Source: Mangrovibacterium lignilyticum
GTDB lineage: Bacteria; Bacteroidota; Bacteroidia; Bacteroidales; Prolixibacteraceae
Assembly: GCF_010882175.1 (NCBI RefSeq)
Contig: NZ_WKLH01000004.1
Span: forward strand, 73,425-137,424
Direction of reading: 5' to 3'
DNA: 64,000 nt
The notes below the pieces were generated by a model that ran no database searches, was not told the origin of the DNA, and was given only the letters and a program-made list of their open reading frames with translations. Below, piece after piece: positions 37,981 through 45,751 of the stretch (position 1 is the stretch's first letter; the number at the start of each line of letters is the position of its first letter). A program made the translations under genes and the position numbers.

Positions 37981-38325
37981 AACTGTTATCTTATAAATTA
38001 TAACTATCAACTATACCTGTAATTAAATTACCGCTAACGGTTGGTATAAATACTGTGCGGGATTTCAAAGCTACTACCTTTAAAATCATCCCAATGTTTG
38101 CTAAAAGCTAAACCGCCAATGATTAGCACTTCACTCGCATGGAATTTATAACTTGTGTGTGTGCACAGTTTTTATCGACTTTTTACATATTCGACAAATC
38201 CGATATAATAGTCGTCAATATATTTGTTATAGCTTCCCAATCGTATTTGGGTTACTTAATTGAAGGAATTTAAAATGGTTTCCAGTCCAATAATATCACT
38301 AGTGCTTAATTGATATTTTCCCAGG
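37981..38325. other. Structured spacer with imperfect inverted repeat
   Basis: No gene. GCTAACGG (38033-38040) is followed by TATAAATACTGTG (38045-38057), whose reverse complement recurs with 11/13 matches at 38164-38176, enclosing about 106 bp. This attC-like layout recurs in looser form between the next genes. Confidence 0.4.
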
Positions 38326-39057
38326 TTATAGATTTGCATAAAAAATTGCAAAAGAATTAAACCATTCCGTTTGTACAATTATATCTACAGTTAGTAACAT
38401 TGATACGTAATAAACCAACAAAGCTGCATAGGGCCAGCGAGACCTTTTGCGCCATCGCTCTATGACAACCAATGTGGCCATAAGCACGATAAGCGTAATA
38501 ACTGATGTGTAAAAAGCGACATTGAAATTTGGGACAAGGCTGGGAGTCCCATAAATATATGTCCTTTCCAATGCAGCTTCCAGGGGAATAATTGCAGTAC
38601 AGGCCATCAATCGCATATGAAGCGAAAAATCACCTTGTCGTGCAGCTTTAATCGCCAACCAAAGGAAAGTGCAAAATAAAAATAGAGCAGTAATATCAGC
38701 ATATAAAAACTTAATAGCGAGCAAAGGATTGCTTCCATCCACACTATTATCTTTAAGCAGCATGGTTTGGAGTACTCGAAGCCCGCTTAGTACCAATATA
38801 ACCGCAAGCACAAGCGATGCATAACCTAAAGTACGATGGTGTTTGCGCCATCTGTTTTTAATCAACCATGCTTGAACCACTGCCAATAACATCCAGGAAA
38901 TTGCACTAATTCCATGAATAATAATGTGCGTCTCGATATTGACAATTGCTGAAAAGAAACTGGGCCAGAACGATATAAATGTGAGTATGAAAATTGCTGC
39001 GAACCATACCCACCATTGTTGTAACCAACTAGACATGGATCTGAGTGATTTTGTCAT
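38326..39057 (-). CDS. Polytopic membrane protein of unknown function
   Basis: A 243-residue protein with about seven membrane helices and conserved-looking histidines in 'ETHIIIHGISA', 'WRKHHRTLGY' and 'FSLHMRLM', a spacing reminiscent of DUF2306/cytochrome b-like small membrane proteins. No family can be named with confidence. It stands alone between two long structured spacers. Confidence 0.7.
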   Translation of the reverse strand: MTKSLRSMSSWLQQWWVWFAAIFILTFISFWPSFFSAIVNIETHIIIHGISAISWMLLAVVQAWLIKNRWRKHHRTLGYASLVLAVILVLSGLRVLQTMLLKDNSVDGSNPLLAIKFLYADITALFLFCTFLWLAIKAARQGDFSLHMRLMACTAIIPLEAALERTYIYGTPSLVPNFNVAFYTSVITLIVLMATLVVIERWRKRSRWPYAALLVYYVSMLLTVDIIVQTEWFNSFAIFYANL

Positions 39058-39409
39058 GGCGTTCTATTTAAAAATAGATTAAGCGTAAGTTATAATAAAA
39101 AGAAATAGAAAGTAAAAGTTAATTTCAAATGATTGATAATAAATCAAATCAGACTTTTCTTTGCTCTATAACGCTTGTTTTTAGGTATTGCACTTTGCGG
39201 ACAGTTTATAGCGTGAAACAAATTATAGCTCCTGAATATTCCATGTTCAAGCTCGCATACGATCACAATTGTGCATAACGAATGGCGGTCTGATTAGAGC
39301 GGGTTTCGAAGCACTTACTTATCAAACCGTTGCTATTTTCATTTAATGTACTCATGTTGAATCTATCACATCGCCCCGCATTACTTATGACCGCATGCTG
39401 TACACGGGT
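39058..39409. other. Structured spacer
   Basis: No gene. TATAACGC (39167) and GCATAACG (39273) flank a segment with GCTCGCATACG, similar in outline to the preceding spacer. A palindromic CACAATTGTG lies at 39263-39272. Confidence 0.35.
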
Positions 39410-39904
39410 TTATTTTATTTTATAAACTTTATACCTTACACCACCTTCAATTAATTCACCTACTCCAACGGCAATTGTATAATTCAACCAACCATACTTT
39501 TTCGAAGAAGTTTCAAATACTGGATTAGTTCTGAAATAATAACTTCCATCAGTATTCCAATGAATAAACCCACCGTAATGAGTATATATTTTTTCACCTT
39601 CATTGGTTTCTAAAACTGCTCTAACATCTAATTTTTCTGTTAAAGAATCAATCATTATTACCCAATCTCCACCGTTTGGCAACACTTTACCTTTTATTTC
39701 TGGTCCGTTGAAGGTTCCTCCAGATACAGGATAAATAGTACGCTTCCCCATTGGAGAATCACCAATTTCTATCGGTTCATCTAACAAAGCTGTCATCTCA
39801 AACAAAAGTTCATGTTCTAACTCAAGTTTTTGACTACTAGCGGTGAAAGGGATAACGAAAATTGAAAAGAATAATATAAAAAATACAACTTCTATTTTAT
39901 TCAT
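39410..39904 (-). CDS. DUF3237 family exported protein
   Basis: A 164-residue protein from ATG 39904 (signal peptide to about 'TASSQ'); a frame reaching 39967 only adds a cysteine-rich non-leader. The body fits DUF3237: 'PVSGGTFNGPEIKGKVLPNG' then 'GDWVIM', 'YTHYGGF', 'YYFRTNPVFETSSKKYGWL' and 'GGVRYKVYKI'. The family forms small beta barrels of unknown function. It lies alone in the accessory region. Confidence 0.75.
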   Translation of the reverse strand: MNKIEVVFFILFFSIFVIPFTASSQKLELEHELLFEMTALLDEPIEIGDSPMGKRTIYPVSGGTFNGPEIKGKVLPNGGDWVIMIDSLTEKLDVRAVLETNEGEKIYTHYGGFIHWNTDGSYYFRTNPVFETSSKKYGWLNYTIAVGVGELIEGGVRYKVYKIK

Positions 39905-40050
39905 GTCATTATGTTTATTTAGTTTTTCAACTTGTGTACAACGAACACCACTGCACCAGCAATGCAATTTACAAATTATTGAACGAAACCTAAAGGTAGC
40001 TAAAGTGCTCAGGTTCCGGTACCTTTAGTGTGTTGACTTCAAATCTGTTG

Positions 40051-40249
40051 ATGATGAAAAAAAAGCACCACCTTAATTGAGCAAGCTTGTTTTTCACTCT
40101 CTGAATTTAAGCAAGTTTATGAAAAGCTGCAACGCCAGGTTGAACTTTCAGGCAAAAGTGAGCGTCCCCTTAACAACTATGCGCTATACTTTAACGAACC
40201 ACTGTACATGTACCTGGAATTTAAATGCCCGGGGGGACAATTGAATTGA
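40051..40249 (+). pseudogene. Tyrosine recombinase N-terminal relic, frameshifted
   Basis: ATGATG at 40051 leads into eight A, and the frame is lost there; in the +1 frame the text resumes as 'STTLIEQACFSLSEF' and 'KQVYEKLQRQVELSGKSERP', then 'LNNYALYF' before a TGA at 40249. This matches the N-terminal SAM-like domain of Bacteroidota tyrosine integrases ('QVxLxGKSxxTLxNY'). The catalytic domain is missing. Confidence 0.5.
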
Positions 40250-40346
40250 AAAGGAGGAACGTAGCTCGCGTACGTATCCCGATAGCTATCGGGAGTGTGA
40301 GAGGCTCTCCCCGCCAGTTCTTACTGGCGGGGCAGTCTACTCGATT
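40250..40346 (+). mobile_element. Possible group II intron 3' end (relic)
   Basis: The tail CGTACGTA...GTGTGAGAGGCTC (40269-40306) and CCCCGCCAG/CTGGCGGGG hairpin (40309-40332) followed by CTACTCGAT recall the domain V/VI ends of Bacteroidota group II introns. In place of the usual middle part stands a perfect 18-bp palindrome (40277-40294). No intron-encoded reverse transcriptase is present, so only a decayed end remains. Confidence 0.4.
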
Positions 40347-40357
40347 ATAGCACGTTT

Positions 40358-41098
40358 TTATAGTTTATCAAGAGACAGTTTTACTATTGTGTCTTCTAGT
40401 TTCTCTATTAATTCATCTTCATGTTTGAATAGTAATATATTTTTCGATTTTATATCAAAAGTCGCATCATTCAAATTCTCCGATATTATTATTGTTGGTT
40501 TGTTTAAAGCATGCGCAATACCTAATTCATAGAAAACATTTGGATTTCTTCCTGTGATATTTGCTATAATAATCTTTGCACTTACAATATGTTTTAAAAT
40601 TTCAGGAAAGATATCTCCATCTACAAATTTTTCGTCTCCACGCAAACATCTAAGTCCAAATCTATTACATACGCTTGAAATAGCTCTATACGTGTTATTG
40701 AATCGTTCATTAAATGGTGTTAGAACAAACACTAAAGAATTGTCAATTTTTGAATTTCTTTCATTGACCTTAGAATTACGTAGAAACTCATTATAATAAA
40801 CTTTTTCTGATTTATTTAGGTCGTAATTTATTTTGTCTTGGGAAGAAATGATTAAATGATTTAAATCTTTCCATCTCCTTTCTGTTTCTTCCATTTTCAT
40901 TGCAAGTTCATACTGCTGGCGTTCCAAGTTTTTTCTAAAATAATCTAATTCAATCATTTTAGAATTCTCGTCATAACGTTCCATTGAACTTTTATTCGAT
41001 TTTTTTCTAACAATATTTAATGCTATTGCCAGTGCCGCACCAAGAATACCTAATAAACCCAATACGATTGCTATATATTCAATTTTTAAATTATCCAT
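40358..41098 (-). CDS. Membrane-anchored nucleoside deoxyribosyltransferase-like protein
   Basis: A 246-residue protein: one N-terminal membrane helix (about 8-28), a charged coiled coil (about 40-115) and a C-terminal Rossmann-like domain with 'SLVFVLTPFNERFNNTY', 'DIFPEILKHIVSAKIIIANI' and 'NPNVFYELGIAHAL'. The last motifs are those of nucleoside 2-deoxyribosyltransferase/TIR-like sensor or effector domains that bind nucleotides or NAD-like ligands. Such a membrane-coiled-coil-effector layout is typical of immune or stress modules. The partner gene ends 3 bp upstream. Confidence 0.75.
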   Translation of the reverse strand: MDNLKIEYIAIVLGLLGILGAALAIALNIVRKKSNKSSMERYDENSKMIELDYFRKNLERQQYELAMKMEETERRWKDLNHLIISSQDKINYDLNKSEKVYYNEFLRNSKVNERNSKIDNSLVFVLTPFNERFNNTYRAISSVCNRFGLRCLRGDEKFVDGDIFPEILKHIVSAKIIIANITGRNPNVFYELGIAHALNKPTIIISENLNDATFDIKSKNILLFKHEDELIEKLEDTIVKLSLDKL

Positions 41099-41101
41099 AG
41101 T

Positions 41102-41476
41102 TTAATTTGTAAGGGTTATTATAGAATAGACAAATAAAGGGGCAGCTATTGCTAGGTTAAGTATTCCCAACCAAAAAGCAGGTTTAAGTTTTTCTCGTTC
41201 GTAGTAAACTACCGAGCGTTTCCAGAAAAATACGCTAAAAATTGAAGCTATCAATGTCCCTAGAAACCATTTGAAACCTAAATCTGCCTGACTAATATTT
41301 GTTATTACAAGTGCTGCAAAAAAAGACAAACTTAGGAACATTATACTCAATGGTAATTCCAAAATTGATATGACAAAATCATATGTCGTAGCCTCTTTGT
41401 CAATAAAGAACTTATAACAGAATTGAAGAGTTAATAGCATGAGAGGTAAACCCCCAGCTTTTAGTATTATATCCAT
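41102..41476 (-). CDS. Four-helix membrane protein, partner of the deoxyribosyltransferase-like gene
   Basis: A 124-residue protein with four hydrophobic helices and a basic loop ('KRSVVYYEREKLKP'). No known family is recognised. It precedes the nucleoside-deoxyribosyltransferase-like gene by 3 bp on the same strand, so the two form one transcript and probably one complex. A role as a small membrane pore or anchor is inference only. Confidence 0.65.
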   Translation of the reverse strand: MDIILKAGGLPLMLLTLQFCYKFFIDKEATTYDFVISILELPLSIMFLSLSFFAALVITNISQADLGFKWFLGTLIASIFSVFFWKRSVVYYEREKLKPAFWLGILNLAIAAPLFVYSIITLTN

Positions 41477-41604
41477 ATTTTAATATTTTATTTCAGTCAT
41501 GTAATATTTATCGTTGTCTTTAAATGTGCTATAACGTCTGTGTATATGTACTGGTACATATATTCCACTATTAGCGGTTAGCTGTGTTAAGCTACCCAAA
41601 GTAC

Positions 41605-41665
41605 AAAACCTTCCCGAAACTTAGCATAAGCAAAATTCAATTTATTCCCATTCCAAATAGTTTCG
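41605..41665. repeat. Dispersed repeat pair, copy B
   Basis: Partner of 34901-34955, with an identical 20-bp core at 41621-41640. On the minus strand it continues the frame '...NGNKLNFAYAKFREGFVLW' to a stop. Confidence 0.7.
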
Positions 41666-41676
41666 TTAACAACAAC

Positions 41677-41705
41677 AAAAAAAGGGAAGCTTGCGCCTCC
41701 CTTTT
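41677..41705 (-). terminator. Terminator of the FN3 gene
   Basis: AAAAGGGA (41680-41687) pairs with TCCCTTTT (41698-41705), with a T-rich run on the minus strand after it. It lies about 79 bp past the stop of the minus-strand FN3 gene. Confidence 0.7.
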
Positions 41706-41783
41706 CTTGATTGGTTTTGTTGGTTGAAACCGCAAAACCGATTTACTGTTGTTTGTTCTCCCTTACTTAATGTGTTGGATCGG

Positions 41784-42404
41784 TTAAAGTACGAAGCTGC
41801 TTACCTCGTTACTCCAATTACGTTGCGGATTACTCCCTACCGCCATCACACGGAAAGCATATTGGCCTCCGCTTACTAAGCCGGTAACGAGTATATTGTG
41901 CTTGGTCGAATCAACACGGATCCAACCATTATCTGATTCAGTTTGCAACTGGCGGTATTCGAAACCATAACTGCCGGCTCCGGCTACCCGTTTGCAACTC
42001 ACGCTGAGCGAACCTCTTGCGTTACCCGCTTTTACCTGCAGGCCTTCAGGTGCGTCGAGTGGTCCAACCGCTTCGGCTTTTTTAGCCAATTCGAAACCAC
42101 TGCTTAACAAGATCGCTTCGTCGCCATCGGCTGTCAGGTTCACATAGACAGCCAGGGCATGAAGCAGTTTCTCCAAATTCTTCCTTTTCTGATTTTTAAT
42201 CGCCACATCCTGGTGTGAACCAGTTTTCGATTTTTCATCAGAAGTCAGGAATTCATCCGTAGCAGTTTGTACGGTAATCAGCTCCGGCGAAGGAGTAGGG
42301 AAGTGCGGGTTGCCATTCATTTGACTGCAAGCCCCGCCGCTTAGTACAATCAATTCAGAATCGGTTAATCGATTGGGTGAGAAACTGGTTAAAACTTTAT
42401 TCAT
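41784..42404 (-). CDS. Fibronectin type III domain protein
   Basis: A 206-residue protein without signal peptide. The first part is helical and begins 'MNKVLTSFSPNRLTDSELIVL'-like (in part), a start seen in small Bacteroidota FN3 proteins that often occur as tandem paralogs. Residues about 115-206 form one FN3 domain ('LDAPEGLQVKAG', 'YGFEYRQLQ', 'SGGQYAFRVMAVGS', 'WSNEVSS'). Function unknown. It lies directly downstream of the 21-bp repeat array on its coding strand, which may form part of its leader. Confidence 0.75.
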   Translation of the reverse strand: MNKVLTSFSPNRLTDSELIVLSGGACSQMNGNPHFPTPSPELITVQTATDEFLTSDEKSKTGSHQDVAIKNQKRKNLEKLLHALAVYVNLTADGDEAILLSSGFELAKKAEAVGPLDAPEGLQVKAGNARGSLSVSCKRVAGAGSYGFEYRQLQTESDNGWIRVDSTKHNILVTGLVSGGQYAFRVMAVGSNPQRNWSNEVSSFVL

Positions 42405-43815
42405 AATGACTCATTTTTTTGGTTTTTAATTTATCGGGATTTGAAACAACAATTTCAGTGAAATGACCGAATTGCCCGGTTTGGGAGAACACAGTCCGGC
42501 AGCTCCCTTGCTGAAACCGACGGAGTTGGTTCGTAGAGGTGCTTGTTGACTTGTTTTTACGGGTTTTTCGGTGTAACGCGAACAGTTGATGCTGGTGTGG
42601 CCCTGGAATACGAGGCCTGAAGGCGCAGATACAACCAGATAGTCGGCGGAGACAGTTAATCGGGCAGCCTGTACAATGTATACGAGCCCATATACAACCA
42701 TATTTTAAGCGGATACAGTTAACAATTTTGCAGATACGGTTGTATATGCCGTTTATATGGTTGTATATGTCATTTATATGGTTGTATATGTCGTTTATAT
42801 GGTCATATAATTCATTTATATGGTTGTATATGCCGTTTATATGGTTGTATATGTCATTTATATGGTTGTATATGCCGTTTATATGGTCGTATAATTCATT
42901 TATATGGTTGTATATGCCGTTTATATGGTTGTATATGTCATTTATATGGTTGTATATGCCGTTTATATGGTCGTATAATTCATTTATATGGTTGTATATG
43001 CCATTTATATGGTTGTATTTTAGTGGATATTGTTCAATACAGCCCCTTTTTGGGCTGTTTTGGGGCGAAATGGCCCAAAATGGCACTTGTGTTGGTTGAT
43101 CGATTGGCGATCGTTCTAAAAGATTTAAACAGACCATGGGTGATGGTTAAAGGTTTTAGTTGTTTATTTTCTGTCGAAAACAACTTTAATCGCTTTTAGA
43201 ATGATCCACTTGTAGTAACCGCTTTACTCTTTGTCCTGTCAGGCTGCACAGAGGCAATCCTTTTTAAAAATCGATGCTGCCAGGCACCGCAAAATGCGCT
43301 GCAGCTTTTTATTTGTTCCTTTGTTGAACGGGTCGGCAGACTTTATGTCTACGGAACAGCAAGTTATGACTGTTAAGCATAAGAATTGCAAACAATGAAA
43401 CAATAAAATGCACAAATGTGCTGAACAGCAGGTTTGTGGGTGCTTGTAACTAGGGGGTTGCTTATTTAAATTAGTTTCATTTTTGCTTGTAGGCAGGTGT
43501 TGAGACCGGGTTTCCGGCCATTAGTCGGAGCGCATCGTTACCGCCCGATTCAGTCGCGTTAACTTGTTTTAGCTTCCATTCGGTAAACCTCCCGGAACGG
43601 TGAGGCTTCAGTCGTCTTTAAGGGGATTCAGGTGTCAGGAACCCGGGCCGGCCTTGCAAGCTAATTGTACCGACAAAACTCAATGGACTTTCGGCCCAAG
43701 CCCCTTCCGTTTCCGGGCACAGTCTTCCCGGGCGGTCACTCTTTCGGGCAGCAGATTTCAAATCACGGGTTGATGGCAACCGGGCGAAACATTTAGGCGA
43801 AGGGTTTGGTGTGCC
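42405..43815. other. Long non-coding region with tandem repeats
   Basis: 1.4 kb with no convincing gene. It contains the tandem array 42738-43030, which keeps both strands open by lacking stop codons, a degenerate inverted copy of the unit near 42690-42705, and GCTGC...GCAGC-TTTTT (43275-43319), a possible plus-strand terminator. 43500-43800 is more GC-rich and shows no frame. Confidence 0.55.
42738..43030. repeat. 21-bp tandem repeat array in an 84-bp higher-order pattern
   Basis: Thirteen contiguous 21-bp units from 42738 to 43010 (GGTTGTATATGCCGTTTATAT and three variants) plus a decayed fourteenth. The order of variants repeats every four units: 1-4, 5-8 and 9-12 each end in a 'CATATAATTCAT/CGTATAATTCAT' unit. 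If read on the minus strand each unit is a heptad (NHINGIY, NHINDIY, NHINELY) with isoleucine at a/d-like positions. Confidence 0.9.
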
Positions 43816-44505
43816 TTATTTTCCACCATTGATCATACCCGAAACAATACCCCGGGATTTTCCGATATCGGCTAGAATAACGCCGCTCAAGTGAAAAAAG
43901 ATAAACGCATAAATGAGGTATTGGCCAAAACCATGAATCTCTTTGATTAAATGGTTGGTATCGCGCGAGAGGCCCAGGTCGCGACCAAAAGCCAGTGAAA
44001 GACCACTGAGAACCATATACAGGATAAGCAGGTAAAAAAGCGTGTAGCTGAATTTGACAATCAAATAGTGCTTTGCTTCTTTCTTGTTCCAGCCATTTTG
44101 TTTGGACAAGTTAAGCGCATTCTTGAGTTTCGATTTCAGTTTCTCATCGGTTGGTTGTGTCAGTTCAATACCAATACGGGCAAGCAACAGGAACGAGAGG
44201 CCATAGCCCAGCAATTTATGGAGATCCCACAATTTATCGTCGAAGATATGGGTAACGGAGAATGCCTGGTTGTTGTCGATAACGATTCCCTTGCCGGCCA
44301 GCTTATTTTGTACCTCGGGAATATTTTGCCTGGGACTAAACAGCGTTGACGCCAGCAAAACAGTGAGTACGATAAAGCTTATCACCAGAAAAGTCAGCCA
44401 ATGCCAAAGACGGATGGCGACTGAATGTGTTTGAAGAAAGAGCGATTGATTTCCGTTGGTCTGGCTTTGTGTTTGTCCCATCATCATTTTGCGAGTTGAT
44501 TCCAC
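43816..44505 (-). CDS. Cytochrome b561-type membrane protein
   Basis: A 229-residue protein with four membrane helices and paired histidines in 'IRLWHWLTF', 'WDLHKLLGYG', 'IKEIHGFGQY' and 'FFHLSGV', the di-heme pattern of bacterial cytochrome b561/Ni-Fe hydrogenase cytochrome b subunits. It probably exchanges electrons between quinones and a periplasmic partner. No partner cytochrome lies next to it. The ATG used gives a 27-residue polar head; ATGs at residues 7-9 are alternatives. Confidence 0.8.
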   Translation of the reverse strand: MESTRKMMMGQTQSQTNGNQSLFLQTHSVAIRLWHWLTFLVISFIVLTVLLASTLFSPRQNIPEVQNKLAGKGIVIDNNQAFSVTHIFDDKLWDLHKLLGYGLSFLLLARIGIELTQPTDEKLKSKLKNALNLSKQNGWNKKEAKHYLIVKFSYTLFYLLILYMVLSGLSLAFGRDLGLSRDTNHLIKEIHGFGQYLIYAFIFFHLSGVILADIGKSRGIVSGMINGGK

Positions 44506-44716
44506 TTTTTAAAGCAATATAAACCCATTTGCGGTCAGTAGGTTTATGGATGGGCAGTTTATTTTGGTGGTTTCGGCCAAATTGGGTGAATGACGACACG
44601 GGGCAGGGGCATTGGGCTGTTTTTTCGCCGGTTTTCCGTTCGACGTTTCAGCCAAGGCTTCGATCAGCGACAATTCCGGTGAGCTGTTTTCACTGTAAGC
44701 GGGCGGCAACAGGCGT

Positions 44717-45514
44717 TTAGCGGCACTTTCCTTTAATGGCGAGTGCTCTGCCCAACAGTTTAATCGAGCCATCGGCCTGGGTGGGCAATTTTTCGCTGAG
44801 GGTATTTTTTAGCTTTGCCTGTAATTCCGGGCTTAAAGACGATAAGTAACCGGGAGCAGGTCCCTGTCCTCCGAGAAACGGATTCCAGTAATCGTCAAAA
44901 TCGGTGAAAACCGTGTCAATGTCTAAAACGGTTGATTCAATTTCGACCAATCCGGCTTGTTGAAACGCTTCCGTTAGCCGGACCGAATGACAAAGGGGGA
45001 ATCGGATGCCCTCGTCAAGTTTTTCGGAAGTGGGATCGACCTCGAAAGCCGCATCCCAGAAATACCGTAAGAAATCCATGCGTCCTGCATAGTCCCACAC
45101 GTAGGCGCCGACAAGTCCATGCGGTTTTAGCACCCGTTTTATTTCCGCCAGTGCCTGATCCAAATTCGGAAAGAAATTTAAAGCCAGTCCGGAGACGGCT
45201 ATTTCGAAGCTTTCGTTCCCGAAGGGCAAATGATCGGCCGTGCCAAGCCGGAATTCGGCCCCGGTGGCCAGTCGTTTGCTGACTTGCGCAATAAAACTGG
45301 CCGATGGGTCGACACCGGCGATGCGTTGAGGGGTGCCATGTTGCTCAATCGCTTGACTCAAGGCACCTGTTCCACAGCCAATGTCAATCCAGCTGCTGTT
45401 GGCAGGGGCATTGAGCCAGCTCACGAATTTGGGTGCCATTAATGTACTCCATCGGCCCATGAAATAGTCGTAAGGGTCGCCATTGTTCCATTTATCGTCG
45501 ATGTTGCTCATCAT
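44717..45514 (-). CDS. Class I SAM-dependent methyltransferase
   Basis: A 265-residue soluble methyltransferase with motif I 'WIDIGCGTGALSQAI', the acidic end of strand 2 'AGVDPSASF', 'GTADHLPFGNESFEIAVS' and 'EIKRVLKPHGLVG'. This is the Methyltransf_11/UbiE-like pattern. The substrate is unknown. Neighbours give no pathway clue. Confidence 0.88.
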   Translation of the reverse strand: MMSNIDDKWNNGDPYDYFMGRWSTLMAPKFVSWLNAPANSSWIDIGCGTGALSQAIEQHGTPQRIAGVDPSASFIAQVSKRLATGAEFRLGTADHLPFGNESFEIAVSGLALNFFPNLDQALAEIKRVLKPHGLVGAYVWDYAGRMDFLRYFWDAAFEVDPTSEKLDEGIRFPLCHSVRLTEAFQQAGLVEIESTVLDIDTVFTDFDDYWNPFLGGQGPAPGYLSSLSPELQAKLKNTLSEKLPTQADGSIKLLGRALAIKGKCR

Positions 45515-45751
45515 TTCCGGGTTTGTGCAGTTACGAAACGGTATAAAGCTCAGACAATCGGGCCATGCAATTTGTTTTCGTTGCCGGTTCGAAGGGAGGA
45601 AGCCGGTGGTGTTGAACGGTCTGGTGCTGAAGGTCAGCCTGAATTGGGTTCAACCGTCCGATACCGGCAGGGGACAGCTTGTTGCGTCGTTGTTCCTTTT
45701 CGTCTGAACGACGCGGGCAATTCCTGTTTTCCGGCTTTCGCACGGAGGCGT

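Larger units (their letters stand above)
39905..40357. other. Spacer with mobile-element relics
   Basis: Contains GTACAACGAACACC (39936), a variant of the spacer motif, then the integrase relic (40051-40249) and the group II intron-like tail (40250-40346). No intact gene. Confidence 0.5.
41477..41783. other. Spacer with palindrome, repeat copy and terminator
   Basis: GCTATAACG (41529-41537) is followed by a perfect palindrome TATATGTAC-TG-GTACATATA (41543-41562), the repeat copy B (41605-41665) and a terminator (41677-41705). No gene. Confidence 0.5.

Noticed and set aside
42738-43030. CRISPR array
   Set aside because: Units are contiguous with no unique spacers and no cas genes are present.
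42397-43137. 246-codon minus-strand frame through the repeats, and a 124-codon plus-strand frame at 42728-43099
   Set aside because: Both are open because a 21-bp unit without stops is repeated; the flanks do not look protein-like and the first overlaps the FN3 start. Kept only as a possibility in the repeat finding.
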